Part shown: in pieces, positions 1 to 6,300 of the stretch | Layout: each line of letters starts with the position of its first letter | Numbering within the stretch: position 1 is the stretch's first letter | Origin: a virus | Strand: one strand, 5' to 3' | DNA: 37,748 nt | IMG/VR virus record: IMGVR_UViG_3300046689_000119 | Span: 1-37,748 of that record | Notes under the pieces: generated by a model | What the model was told of the DNA's origin: nothing | Databases searched by the model: none | Seen by the model: the letters and a program-made list of their open reading frames with translations, nothing else | Made by a program: the position numbers and the translations under genes

Positions 1-2
1 GA

Positions 3-167
3 CTAGAGAAGCCTGGCAGCGCGTAAAGCGTCGACGACCGCGAGCACTACCTCGTTGTGTTCGTCGATGGTGTTGTGCTCCGGCCAGTCCTCAAGCACGC
101 GGGAAACCACCATGTAGGGGCCCTCGGCCTTTGGGTCCGCGGCGCGGTTCCGCCACTCGATACTCAT
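3..167 (-). CDS. Small hypothetical phage protein (54 aa)
   Basis: This is a short complete leftward ORF, from ATG at 167 to TAG at 3-5. A GAAGGA ribosome-binding site lies about 8 nt upstream of the start. The product is hydrophilic and begins MSIEWRNRAADPKAEGPY. It has no signal peptide, membrane segment or recognised domain. It lies downstream of two other small leftward genes and probably shares their transcript, which starts near 863. I do not recognise a family. The clear ribosome site and conserved direction make it more likely real than chance. Confidence 0.6.
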   Translation of the reverse strand: MSIEWRNRAADPKAEGPYMVVSRVLEDWPEHNTIDEHNEVVLAVVDALRAARLL

Positions 168-222
168 GCGCTGATTCCTTCGTCTAGTTCGACTAGGTTT
201 GATGCAGCGTTCTCTGATGCGT

Positions 223-546
223 TCATGCCGTCACCACACTCTGGCAGTCGGAGCAGCAGTCGAGTTCCTTGACGCGGTTTATCCCGTAGAGCGCGCCGAG
301 GATGTCTACCATCTGACCAGCATCAAGGATGCGAGTCCCGGACTTATCCGCCGGCATGTGCATGTAGTTGAAATCCCACGCCCAGTTTTGTACGCGAGCG
401 TACCCATGCCGGCAAGACAAGATCTCCCCGGCCTCAATAACTACCGGGTAGGTGCGGGGGCGTCCTTGGCGTACCCATCGAAGCCAGCCCCGGGCTTTGC
501 GGTAGCGGATCCGCACCGGGTTTGTGTCGCACATGTGATCACTCAT
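223..546 (-). CDS. Hypothetical phage protein (107 aa)
   Basis: This leftward gene starts at ATG 546, inside the upstream stop codon (ATGA overlap), with AGGAG 5 nt before the start. That favours 546 over the GTG at 552. The product is rich in Trp, Arg and aromatic residues in its first half. It ends in a CCSDC cluster (near residue 98), which could bind metal. No known domain is recognised. The 4-nt overlap with the DUF6221-like gene implies coupled translation. The function is unknown; it is an accessory or early phage gene by context. Confidence 0.65.
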   Translation of the reverse strand: MSDHMCDTNPVRIRYRKARGWLRWVRQGRPRTYPVVIEAGEILSCRHGYARVQNWAWDFNYMHMPADKSGTRILDAGQMVDILGALYGINRVKELDCCSDCQSVVTA

Positions 547-863
547 GCCCACTCCTGCCGGTAGTCCGGGTGTGATGCGTAGACGGAAGCTAGGTGCCCG
601 AGCACGTCATCCCTCAGGCCGGTCGCGTATTCATCTTGGACATCAGACACGAACACGCAGTCCTTTACGATCGCCCGTTTAGCGGCGCACTCGCGCTGGG
701 TCCGGCACGACTGATCTTCCATGATCCCGCACTCGACGCATCCGTAGCGAACGTCGGGAAATTGTCCAAAGTCTCCCGACTGGTAGGGGTAGTGCCCATC
801 CTCGTCTTCGGCGATGCGGGCCTCCAGGAACTCGGTGATGGTCATGCTGCCATTATCGCTCAT
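543..863 (-). CDS. DUF6221-like small phage protein (106 aa)
   Basis: The N-terminus (MTITEFLEARIAEDE, from residue 7) and the C-terminal part, with spaced Cys residues and a final YASHPDYRQEW, resemble the actinobacterial and actinophage family DUF6221. The role of that family is unknown. Two starts are possible: ATG 863 or internal ATG 845; neither has a strong ribosome site. ATG 863 lies exactly 6 nt after a TAAAAT hexamer (870-875), which suggests a leaderless mRNA. The same arrangement is seen upstream of the divergent gene at 1245. The -10 hexamer overlaps a copy of the 14-bp recurring motif, so the gene is probably regulated through it. Confidence 0.7.
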   Translation of the reverse strand: MSDNGSMTITEFLEARIAEDEDGHYPYQSGDFGQFPDVRYGCVECGIMEDQSCRTQRECAAKRAIVKDCVFVSDVQDEYATGLRDDVLGHLASVYASHPDYRQEWA

Positions 864-869
864 GCACCA

Positions 870-875
870 ATTTTA
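870..875 (-). promoter_or_regulatory. -10 element for leaderless leftward transcript
   Basis: The hexamer TAAAAT (minus strand) is followed by exactly 6 nt and then ATG at 863. No good -35 is visible: TTGTTC at 891-896 would give a 15-bp spacer. It overlaps the first 14-bp motif copy by 2 bp. The inference is a leaderless promoter repressed or modulated at that site. Confidence 0.4.
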
Positions 876-929
876 CACCTGTTTTCGCTTGAACAACACC
901 CCGTTTCGCCCGCCGCTACACCTAGTTTC

Positions 930-962
930 GCGCTAACCGTCACGTAACCGTCCCGTAAACCC
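930..962 (+). repeat. Three 11-bp iteron-like units (AACCGT core)
   Basis: Three head-to-tail 11-bp units occur here, with the core TAACCGT, TAACCGT and TAAACCC at identical offsets. The last two read CACGTAACCGT and CCCGTAAACCC. One-turn spacing is typical of protein-binding iterons. A related array lies at 1149-1186 in the same gap. Confidence 0.45.
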
Positions 963-1148
963 GTTTCGGAGGCTCAACTTCCGCGCCAATAAAGGGATGT
1001 GGGGTTATGGGGCCGGTTCCTGTTTAGAATAGGCTTACGAATCCGCATGTTGTTTCCCTTCCTAGTGTTACACCGGGTTTCGGCGATCGACTCGCACCGC
1101 CCGAAACGGTGTGTAGCCTTGTGAACCCTGTGAACGCAGTGATTTTCA

Positions 1149-1186
1149 AACCGTCACGTAAGCGGCACGTAACCGCCCCAAACCGT
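1149..1186 (+). repeat. Second AACCGT iteron-like array
   Basis: AACCGT (1149), AAGCGG (1160), AACCGC (1171) and AACCGT (1181) recur at 11, 11 and 10 bp. The two central units are CACGTAAGCGG and CACGTAACCGC. The array sits between inverted copies of the 14-bp motif. The function is inferred to be protein binding only. Confidence 0.45.
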
Positions 1187-1232
1187 CCCCGAAACGGTGT
1201 GTAGTTCTATGGCCCCGACACGAAACCAAGTG

Positions 1233-1238
1233 TAAGAT
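1233..1238 (+). promoter_or_regulatory. -10 element for leaderless rightward transcript
   Basis: TAAGAT is followed by 6 nt and ATG at 1245. The 32 nt from the motif through the first codons are 28/32 identical to the corresponding stretch upstream of 863 on the other strand. No -35 is recognisable. Confidence 0.4.
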
Positions 1239-1244
1239 TGGGGC

Positions 1245-1508
1245 ATGAGCGAATCAAGCAAGTTTATCGTCCCGGACGAGGCTGTTGAGGCGGCGGAGAA
1301 GATCGCATGGGCGAGATATGGTTCACGCCCTGACGCGGCATACCTGCGAACAATCCTCAAAGCCGCGGCGCCGCACCTGCTCGCGGAGGCTTGGGATGAG
1401 GGCGCATTGTCCGGGTGGAATCAGTCCGGTGAAGGCTGGAATGCCGAGTACCCTGACGAGTCAACTGGCGAGTGCTCCGTAGACCTGAGCAATAACCCGT
1501 ACCGCTAG
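1245..1508 (+). CDS. Small hypothetical phage protein (87 aa)
   Basis: The product begins MSESSKFIVPDEAVEAAEK and has a helical first half. It is followed by an acidic, Trp- and Gly-rich tail ending SNNPYR, a style common in short actinophage proteins of unknown function (EAWDEG...NPYR). The start at 1245 follows a -10-like hexamer by 6 nt and has no ribosome site, so a leaderless mRNA is likely. It is transcribed away from the DUF6221-like gene and ends before a strong terminator. No enzyme motif is visible. Confidence 0.65.
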   Translation: MSESSKFIVPDEAVEAAEKIAWARYGSRPDAAYLRTILKAAAPHLLAEAWDEGALSGWNQSGEGWNAEYPDESTGECSVDLSNNPYR

Positions 1509-1517
1509 CGCAACAAC

Positions 1518-1546
1518 AAAGCCCCCCACTTCGGTGGGGGCTTTTT
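1518..1546. terminator. Bidirectional intrinsic terminator with UUCG loop
   Basis: The stem CCCCCAC (1523-1529) pairs with GTGGGGG (1534-1540), closed by a TTCG tetraloop. It is flanked by AAAG on the left and CTTTTT on the right. It lies between the stop of the 1245 gene and the stop of the leftward integrase (1547), so it can serve both. Confidence 0.85.
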
Positions 1547-2737
1547 CTATGTCCCGAATATTTCGAGGGCTTCCCCGGTGTCGATGGGGGTCAGGGATTG
1601 GGCTATGTAGTGGCGACGGGTCACGCCATCTGATGCGTGGCCGAGCTGCTTGGAGGCAAGGACGGAACCGTGCGCCTCATCCACGAGGGTCGCTACCGTC
1701 TTACGCAACGTCTTCTGCGTCACCCATGACCACTCAGAATCCTTGAACGTTGCCGCCCACGCCCTAGCAACGTTCCTGGGGGCGAGCAGGTTGCCCGTGC
1801 CCGTGTGGAACACCATCGGCCCCGTTGCCGTCTCGCGGCGTTCACGGAGCATTTCGAGGACGACACCGCGCAACCGTAGCCGGCGGATGTCGTGTTCCTT
1901 AGTCGGCCTGAGTTGGAGGCCGTTACCCGGCTCACGGACGACCTGCTGCCGGATCTCCACCCACGGCTCAGGCGCGTCAAGGTGAACGTCCTCCCACGCA
2001 AGGCCCAACACCTCACCAGCACGGCAACCCGTCGCCAACAGGAAATGCATCACATCCAACGGCAACTGCCCGCGATTCTTCCCACCCATCCGGGCCGTGT
2101 CGCCGTTCGCACGCTCGAACCGTTCCTCATACGTGTACGGCTTCAACCGCTCCACCGCATAATCACGCATCGCCACCACCTCGGCCACAGTCAACGCACG
2201 GATCGGCTTGCGCGCCTGCTTCGGGACCGGCACATAACCCACCGGGTTCATCCCCGCAGCACCCCACCGCACAGCCGCCGTAAACATCCCCGACAGTTTG
2301 CTACGCACGTTGAACGACGCACCCGGACCATGCTCCCTCGTCACGTCCCGGACCAGCTTCTCCACAACCTGCGGCGACACCTCACGGATACGGAACTTCC
2401 CCAACTTCGGGACGATGTGGTTATCCAGGCACAGCCGCAAGTTATACAACGTGTTCGCCGCGAGACCGTCCTCCTGCTTAGCGGCCCAATACTTCTCCGC
2501 CAACTCAGACACCCGCGACTCGCCATCCAACTCCACACCACCAGCGGACTTCGCACGGCCCCGAAACTTCGCCTTCAACGCCGACTCAGCCCCACCCCTA
2601 GACGTGCCCTGAGCCTTCACACGCCGCGTCTCACCATCCACATCCCGATAACGAGCCATCGCCACATACTTACCATCCGGCGACCGCGAATAGCTGATAT
2701 GGCCGTAGTCGCCTATGGCTAGCTGTGGACGTGGCAC
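1547..2737 (-). CDS. int: Tyrosine site-specific integrase (396 aa)
   Basis: The protein is a phage tyrosine recombinase that would integrate and excise the genome at att sites. An N-terminal arm-binding-like region (about 8-60) is followed by a SAM-like core-binding domain (about 75-170) and a catalytic domain (about 180-390). Visible catalytic residues are R239 (CRAGE), a candidate K280, R345 in TLRKT, H367 (LGHAS) and nucleophile Y377 (RRHY). The first His of the usual HxLR motif is replaced by Lys (KTLR), a variation seen in other actinobacterial integrases. The GTG start at 2737 has AGGGG 6 nt upstream. A good leftward promoter lies just before it. attP was not identified; the 3' flank at 1509-1546 is one place to look. 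Confidence 0.95.
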   Translation of the reverse strand: MPRPQLAIGDYGHISYSRSPDGKYVAMARYRDVDGETRRVKAQGTSRGGAESALKAKFRGRAKSAGGVELDGESRVSELAEKYWAAKQEDGLAANTLYNLRLCLDNHIVPKLGKFRIREVSPQVVEKLVRDVTREHGPGASFNVRSKLSGMFTAAVRWGAAGMNPVGYVPVPKQARKPIRALTVAEVVAMRDYAVERLKPYTYEERFERANGDTARMGGKNRGQLPLDVMHFLLATGCRAGEVLGLAWEDVHLDAPEPWVEIRQQVVREPGNGLQLRPTKEHDIRRLRLRGVVLEMLRERRETATGPMVFHTGTGNLLAPRNVARAWAATFKDSEWSWVTQKTLRKTVATLVDEAHGSVLASKQLGHASDGVTRRHYIAQSLTPIDTGEALEIFGT

Positions 2738-2763
2738 CCGTTACCCCTGACGTTAGTGAAGTG

Positions 2764-2793
2764 CTTATACTCCATTTTCCCATGATTAGTCAA
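2764..2793 (-). promoter_or_regulatory. Promoter for integrase
   Basis: On the minus strand, TTGACT (2788-2793) and TATAAG (2764-2769) are separated by 18 bp. The predicted start, near 2757, is about 20 nt upstream of the integrase GTG. The stretch between immA and int is otherwise non-coding. Confidence 0.65.
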
Positions 2794-2798
2794 GTAAG

Positions 2799-3260
2799 TC
2801 ACGCGGCGCCTATGAGCATTGCGGCGCGCATCTGGATCGCGGGGCACTTCGCGCACTCCCAACAGCCCGCCTCGGAGGCTTGGGAGTCCGTCAACGTCGC
2901 GGCCCGGTCCATCAGCACTCGTTTCGTCACCCCCAGCAGCTTCGCCGTCTCCGAGAGCGTCCCCGACTTACACACGCCCGCGATCCGATCCAACGGAAGC
3001 AGCCGGCGCGCAGTCTCATACCTGACGGACATCTCCTCAGACTCCAACTGACGCGTCCCCTGGCCCCGCTCCACATGGATCGCCTCATGCGTCAACGCGC
3101 ACAACATCTGCACCGCGTTCAACGACTCGTTCAGGTAAATGTTCTCCCCGTCCGTGTAACCGTGAACACTCTCAGGCAACTTGGTAATAAAGACCTGTCC
3201 CACAACAACCCCACAACTGTCGCACCTCAACCCCCCAGCGGTGTTGATTGGCAAGAGCAT
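2799..3260 (-). CDS. ImmA/IrrE-like zinc metallopeptidase (153 aa)
   Basis: The zinc-binding signature HEAIH (H58, E59, H62) is in a central helix, as in ImmA/IrrE family proteases. In ICEBs1-type systems these proteases cleave a phage-type repressor to trigger induction. The N-terminus carries a CDSC pair and the C-terminus a CWECAKC cluster, so further metal binding is possible. I chose ATG 3260, which has AGGTAGGA 6 nt upstream, over the upstream TTG at 3278. The gene lies downstream of the repressor and shares its direction, matching the usual repressor-protease pairing. A LexA-box-like palindrome sits 25 bp before the start. Cleavage of the neighbouring repressor is inferred, not shown. 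Confidence 0.85.
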   Translation of the reverse strand: MLLPINTAGGLRCDSCGVVVGQVFITKLPESVHGYTDGENIYLNESLNAVQMLCALTHEAIHVERGQGTRQLESEEMSVRYETARRLLPLDRIAGVCKSGTLSETAKLLGVTKRVLMDRAATLTDSQASEAGCWECAKCPAIQMRAAMLIGAA

Positions 3261-3284
3261 AAAGGTCCTACCTGACAATTTGGT

Positions 3285-3300
3285 TCGAAAGTATGTTCGG
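3285..3300. promoter_or_regulatory. LexA/SOS-box-like palindrome before immA
   Basis: TCGAAAGTATGTTCGG matches the actinobacterial SOS-box pattern TCGAACN4GTTCGA at 10 of 12 fixed positions. It lies in the repressor-immA gap, 25 bp upstream of the immA start. Control by host LexA is inferred. Confidence 0.4.
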
Positions 3301-3373
3301 GAAACGTCACGATTTCAGCATAAATCAGATAACAAATGGTTACGTGACATCATCAACGCAGGTCAGGGGCCAT

Positions 3374-4018
3374 TCAGTCCCTATCATCCTCACCCGGAAC
3401 ATGCTCATCCGACGCGGCCAAATCATAGTGATTCTGCTCACCATGCAACGGGACGACATTCGACGGGGTACGCAACCGGTCAAGCTCCAACTGCATCGCC
3501 CCCACCTTCCGGGTTAGTTCCATCAGCAACTCATCCACAGACAGATCCTTAGCCTTAGCCAGGCCAGGCTCGGGCATGGCGCTCCAGTCGCGGACCTCGC
3601 TGAGCGTGAAGGTCTTAGTGATCGGCGCCTCCAGGATGTCCGTCACCACACCCCGCCGCCACCCAAGCGCATCCTCCAACATCGGGCGCGACTTCCGCAA
3701 CGGCGCAACCTCACCATCACGCCACCCATAAAAGGACCGCGTAGCCGACAACGACCAGCCCCGGAAAATATCCGCCGGCCCACGCTGCGACTCGTCCAAC
3801 TCCTCCCGAATCAACCTGGACAGCTCGGCCCGGTTATCGTTCGGGCGCTCCATGTGGAGGGCTTCCCGTATTGCTCCCATGCGTGACCTGGGGACCGATT
3901 CGCCCCGTTCCCAGTTGCCTACCGTGCGCATTGACACCCCTACCTGTGTCGCTAGCTCCTGCTGTGTGAGGTGCAGCCGTTCCCGGCCTTCCTTGATCTG
4001 TTCTCCTGTGATGTTCAT
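3374..4018 (-). CDS. XRE-family immunity repressor (214 aa)
   Basis: The N-terminal 60 residues form a helix-turn-helix of the XRE/lambda-repressor type (LTQQELATQVGVSMRTVGNW). The long C-terminal part has no S24 peptidase Ser-Lys signature that I can see. Inactivation would therefore need another route, such as the adjacent ImmA-like protease. The start ATG 4018 has GGAAGG 9 nt upstream. It is divergent from the Cro-like gene across a 178-bp control region with paired GTTTC half-sites. It probably keeps the early promoter silent in the lysogen. Confidence is high for a repressor-type DNA-binding protein and moderate for immunity. Confidence 0.85.
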   Translation of the reverse strand: MNITGEQIKEGRERLHLTQQELATQVGVSMRTVGNWERGESVPRSRMGAIREALHMERPNDNRAELSRLIREELDESQRGPADIFRGWSLSATRSFYGWRDGEVAPLRKSRPMLEDALGWRRGVVTDILEAPITKTFTLSEVRDWSAMPEPGLAKAKDLSVDELLMELTRKVGAMQLELDRLRTPSNVVPLHGEQNHYDLAASDEHVPGEDDRD

Positions 4019-4135
4019 GAGTCAAACCTTCCAGAAAATTCCTCAGGAAAGCAACAAGTGGCAGTACTGGGAAACTCACACAAAACCCGAAATAACAAGC
4101 TTGGTATTTACCCGGTTTTCCCTTGGATTCTAGCG

Positions 4136-4184
4136 GTTTCTACTTGTTTCCCTCATATGCTTGACATTGTTTCCTATAGTTTCC
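4136..4184. promoter_or_regulatory. Paired GTTTC operator half-sites
   Basis: GTTTC occurs at 4136, 4146, 4169 and 4179 on the + strand. This gives two pairs of half-sites, each 10 bp apart, with 23 bp between pairs. The right pair falls in the spacer of the early promoter. Further GTTTTCCC and inverted GGGAAAC or AGGAAA copies lie at 4115, 4069 and 4045. Repressor or Cro binding is inferred. Confidence 0.5.
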
Positions 4185-4190
4185 TATAGT
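4161..4190 (+). promoter_or_regulatory. Early rightward promoter (PR-like), leaderless
   Basis: TTGACA (4161-4166) and TATAGT (4185-4190) have an 18-bp spacer. A tandem 10-bp repeat TTCCTATAGT fills 4171-4190. The ATG of the Cro-like gene lies exactly 6 nt after the -10, so the transcript probably starts at or next to the A of ATG. Confidence 0.75.
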
Positions 4191-4196
4191 AGGTGC

Positions 4197-4427
4197 ATGA
4201 GCAAAATACAGATCAACGGATCGACCCTCAGGCTCATCCGTGAACTCAAAGGAATCCCGCACGGGAAGTTCGCCCTCAAGGTCGGAATCTCCCCCAGCTA
4301 CCTCACCAACATCGAGGCCGGCCGCAAGCAACCCGCACCCGACGTCATGCACAGCATCGCCAAAGCGCTCGACATCAACGTCTGGGAAATCACCTACACA
4401 CTCCCAGACATGGCGGTGGCAGCATGA
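4197..4427 (+). CDS. Cro-like XRE helix-turn-helix protein (76 aa)
   Basis: A compact HTH domain fills most of the protein, with the recognition region KFALKVGISPSYLTNIEAGRK and the C-terminal helix MHSIAKALDINVWEI. The size and divergent position next to the repressor fit a Cro-type regulator, or less likely an excisionase. The start at 4197 is 6 nt after the TATAGT -10 and lacks a ribosome site, so translation is probably leaderless. It overlaps the next gene by ATGA. It probably competes with the repressor for the GTTTC operators; this is inferred from position. Confidence 0.8.
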   Translation: MSKIQINGSTLRLIRELKGIPHGKFALKVGISPSYLTNIEAGRKQPAPDVMHSIAKALDINVWEITYTLPDMAVAA

Positions 4428-4885
4428 GCCGCCAGTTCCGGCCCATCACGGTCACGACCGGCATGGAAGAAGTACTCGACACGCTCACGAAAGTGAACGA
4501 AGAGACGGGCTGCTGGGAATGGCAGGGATACCTGAACAACCACGGGTACGGGCGCCACACATTCAAGGCTGGCGACTCCTACTTCGCCCACCGCGTTTCA
4601 TACACCCGACACAAGGGGCCTATCCCTGACGGCCTTGTTCTTGATCACCTTTGCCGGAACCCCAGGTGCATCAACCCGGAACACCTGGAGGCCGTAACGG
4701 ACCAGATCAACGTCCTGCGCGGCATGGCCCCCGGGGCTAAGGCGCAGCGGCGAGATGCCTGCCTACGCGGTCACCTGTACGCCGAGTACGGGAAGGTCTG
4801 GAACGTCCGCCGCTACTGCACCGCTTGCGGCGCGATCAACCTGGCCGCGTACAAGGCCCGCCAAGCCGAAGCAAAAGCCGCGTGA
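4424..4885 (+). CDS. HNH endonuclease (153 aa)
   Basis: The core contains AHRVSY followed by LDHLCRNPRCINPEHLEAVT, the classic HNH/NUMOD-type motif with catalytic His and paired Cys. A C-terminal CLRGH...CTAC arrangement could bind a second zinc. Phage members nick or cut DNA, and many are homing enzymes. The start overlaps the Cro-like gene by 4 nt and the stop overlaps the next ATG. It is one of three HNH proteins in the window and the only one far from terminase, so a selfish or early role is more likely than packaging. Confidence 0.85.
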   Translation: MSRQFRPITVTTGMEEVLDTLTKVNEETGCWEWQGYLNNHGYGRHTFKAGDSYFAHRVSYTRHKGPIPDGLVLDHLCRNPRCINPEHLEAVTDQINVLRGMAPGAKAQRRDACLRGHLYAEYGKVWNVRRYCTACGAINLAAYKARQAEAKAA

Positions 4886-5061
4886 TGGCAGTGACGACCA
4901 TCTGGTCCACAACGCACACGGCGCCAATCACCTTCGACCGCATCTCACCGACCATCGTGCAGATCACCCTCGAAGACGGATCAACCCAGCTCTACAACGC
5001 AGCCGACCTCGAAGCGGTCTGCAAAACCGAATCAGCCCAAAACCACCAGGAGAAGAAATGA
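4885..5061 (+). CDS. Small hypothetical protein (58 aa)
   Basis: The start ATG 4885 overlaps the HNH stop (TGATG). The product resembles a small beta-rich domain (TIWSTTHTAPITFDRIS, then IVQITLEDGS and LYNAADLEAV). The pattern IVQITLEDGSTQLYNAADL looks like a short SH3-like strand pair, but I assign no family. It overlaps the next gene by ATGA in the early operon. Confidence 0.6.
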   Translation: MAVTTIWSTTHTAPITFDRISPTIVQITLEDGSTQLYNAADLEAVCKTESAQNHQEKK

Positions 5062-5240
5062 CCGCCAAGACCAGCCCCCAGCACCGCGCAGAACCGAACG
5101 CCGAAACCCTCAAGTTCAACCGTGTCGGGGAAAATATGGAACGCCTCCATGGCGTTGCCGTCATTGTCCCCGGAACAGGCAAGCGCATCGCCCCCAGCAT
5201 CATGGCCGCACCCGAGACGGAAGCTGAGGTAGCAGCATGA
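5058..5240 (+). CDS. Small hypothetical protein (60 aa)
   Basis: This is a 60-residue hydrophilic ORF starting MTAKTSPQHRAEPNAETLKF. It starts in an ATGA overlap with the previous gene, and an AGGAGAAG ribosome site lies in that gene's end. It ends in the same overlap with the next gene. There is no membrane segment, Cys pair or recognised motif. The evidence for being real is its place in an unbroken chain of 4-nt overlaps. Confidence 0.55.
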   Translation: MTAKTSPQHRAEPNAETLKFNRVGENMERLHGVAVIVPGTGKRIAPSIMAAPETEAEVAA

Positions 5241-5554
5241 GCGCCCGGGACGAACTAGCGCGGACGATCCGCTGGAACCTGATGTCCGCGATCAGCGATT
5301 TCCAGGCTAAGGAGGTCGCCAAGGCTGTACTCGCTGCGGGTTATTCGAAGCCCCGCACCATCAGGACCGCCGCCGAGTTGGAAGCGCTTCCCTTTGGTAG
5401 CGCGGTCCAGACGTCGGATGAGTCCGACACTGTGGTCCTCAGGTGCGAGGGAGTGAACTTCAGGAACCAGTCTGGCGCCGATTTGTCAGCCACAGACCTG
5501 TGGAGGTTCGGCACTCACCCATTCACCCTCATTTACACCCCTGAGGCCGCGTGA
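5237..5554 (+). CDS. Hypothetical protein with MSARDELA N-terminus (105 aa)
   Basis: The N-terminus MSARDELARTIRWNL is shared with the gene at 11703, including 20 identical nucleotides from the start codon. The middle contains RTAAELEALPFGSAVQT, a pattern recurring in actinophage accessory proteins. It continues with a likely beta-rich end (VVLRCEGVNF, HPFTLIYTPE). The start overlaps the previous stop by ATGA. The function is unknown; the shared start suggests duplication or recombination between small early genes. Confidence 0.65.
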   Translation: MSARDELARTIRWNLMSAISDFQAKEVAKAVLAAGYSKPRTIRTAAELEALPFGSAVQTSDESDTVVLRCEGVNFRNQSGADLSATDLWRFGTHPFTLIYTPEAA

Positions 5555-5919
5555 TGGGCCGCGTAACCGAACCCGAGGCGCGGCAGGTCATCCGGGAGTT
5601 GTGCGCCAAGTTCATCGAAGACGAACCCGCCCGCAGTGAGAACGTGATGGCTGAGTTGGACCGGCTCGAACAGCTCGAAGACGACATCACCGCCGCGATC
5701 GGTGCGGACATCCGTCACGGGTCACTCGTGGACGTGATGACCACGCTCGACGGGATCCAGTCCGTCGAATGCGGAACCCACCCCGACCTCGAACAAAACC
5801 AGGCACTCACGGTCAACACGGCCCCCGACATCCTCGACACCCTCGAACGGCAGCTCCAAGAGGACGTCTACTTCGTCCTCCAAGCAGCCGGCTTCACCGC
5901 ACGGAGGTACGCAGCATGA
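5554..5919 (+). CDS. Hypothetical acidic protein (121 aa)
   Basis: The start ATG 5554 overlaps the preceding stop (TGATG). The product is strongly acidic and mostly helical (EPEARQVIRELCAKFIEDE, then VMAELDRLEQLEDDITAA). A second helical segment (ILDTLERQLQEDVYFVLQAA) precedes a basic tail. No enzyme motif is visible. The acid-rich helices would suit a protein-protein interaction or DNA-mimic role, but that is speculation. Confidence 0.6.
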   Translation: MGRVTEPEARQVIRELCAKFIEDEPARSENVMAELDRLEQLEDDITAAIGADIRHGSLVDVMTTLDGIQSVECGTHPDLEQNQALTVNTAPDILDTLERQLQEDVYFVLQAAGFTARRYAA

Positions 5920-6044
5920 ACGACGCTCAGGCACTTGAACAGATCAACGCGGCCCTCGACAAGCGCTTCCGCGGCGACTCCAACGACTTCGAAACCCTCG
6001 CCAAGATCGCGCAGATCACCGGGGAATACGAGATGACCAAGTGA
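5916..6044 (+). CDS. Very small hypothetical protein (42 aa)
   Basis: This 42-residue ORF starts in an ATGA overlap and ends in a GTGA overlap with the next small gene. The sequence is helical and mixed-charge (NDAQALEQINAALDKRF). No domain is recognised. Support comes from the overlap chain and GC-biased third positions. Confidence 0.5.
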   Translation: MNDAQALEQINAALDKRFRGDSNDFETLAKIAQITGEYEMTK

Positions 6045-6151
6045 TCGCACTGATCCTGGCGGCGTGCATCGGCCTCATGGTCGCCATCCCGTCAGCTATC
6101 CGCCACGACAACGACCAACCCATCAGCACCACAGGAAAGGCACGCAAATGA
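6041..6151 (+). CDS. Tiny single-span membrane protein (36 aa)
   Basis: GTG 6041 overlaps the preceding stop. The first 20 residues (MIALILAACIGLMVAIPSAI) form one hydrophobic segment, followed by a short polar tail. The stop overlaps the next ATG (ATGA). It could be a small membrane effector or a lipoprotein-like peptide. The function is unknown, but the overlap at both ends makes it credible. Confidence 0.45.
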   Translation: MIALILAACIGLMVAIPSAIRHDNDQPISTTGKARK

Positions 6152-6300
6152 GCTATCGACCGCCACGACAGCAGCACGGGATGAACATCAACCCGCTCCT
6201 ATGGGGCGCCCGATACGTCACATGCAAGGTGCCCGGCTGCATGAGGGTACGCCGGGCGTGGGACAAGAAGCCGATCATCAGCAACGGAGGCAAGCCATGA
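6148..6300 (+). CDS. Small hypothetical protein (50 aa)
   Basis: The start ATG 6148 is in an ATGA overlap, with GGAAAGG about 9 nt upstream. The product is basic, with one CKVPGC pair in its centre that could hold a metal ion with other ligands. The end overlaps the next gene by ATGA. No family is recognised. Confidence 0.55.
   Translation: MSYRPPRQQHGMNINPLLWGARYVTCKVPGCMRVRRAWDKKPIISNGGKP

Larger units (their letters stand above)
864..1244. promoter_or_regulatory. Divergent control region with seven TACACCNNGTTTCG sites
   Basis: This 381-bp gap separates two divergent small genes and holds no convincing ORF. Seven copies of a 14-bp asymmetric motif were found by eye: + strand at 874-887, 895-908, 917-930 and 1069-1082; minus strand at 1102-1115, 1190-1203 and 1221-1234. 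All copies left of about 1092 face one way and all copies right of it face the other. Relative to the nearer gene, each therefore reads CGAAAC to GTGTA towards the start codon. Neighbours are spaced 21, 22 or 31 bp, close to whole helical turns. The layout suggests an operator array for a phage or host regulator; the protein is unidentified. Confidence 0.6.

Noticed and set aside
1049-1060. Immunity half-site (TTGTTTCCC) in the left gap
   Set aside because: A single GTTTCCC copy without a partner 10 bp away is expected by chance.
864-1244. parS or standard SOS boxes in the left gap
   Set aside because: The CGAAAC blocks lack the GTTTCACGTGAAAC or TCGAACN4GTTCGA symmetry; the motif is asymmetric.
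1509-1546. attP core
   Set aside because: The 3' flank of the integrase gene is a usual place for attP, but this stretch is fully explained by a terminator, and no tRNA-like or repeated core could be matched without the host sequence.
1892-2722. Long plus-strand frame opposite the integrase
   Set aside because: It mirrors the integrase gene, is Arg/His/Leu-rich as expected of a complement of GC-rich coding DNA, and has no domain.
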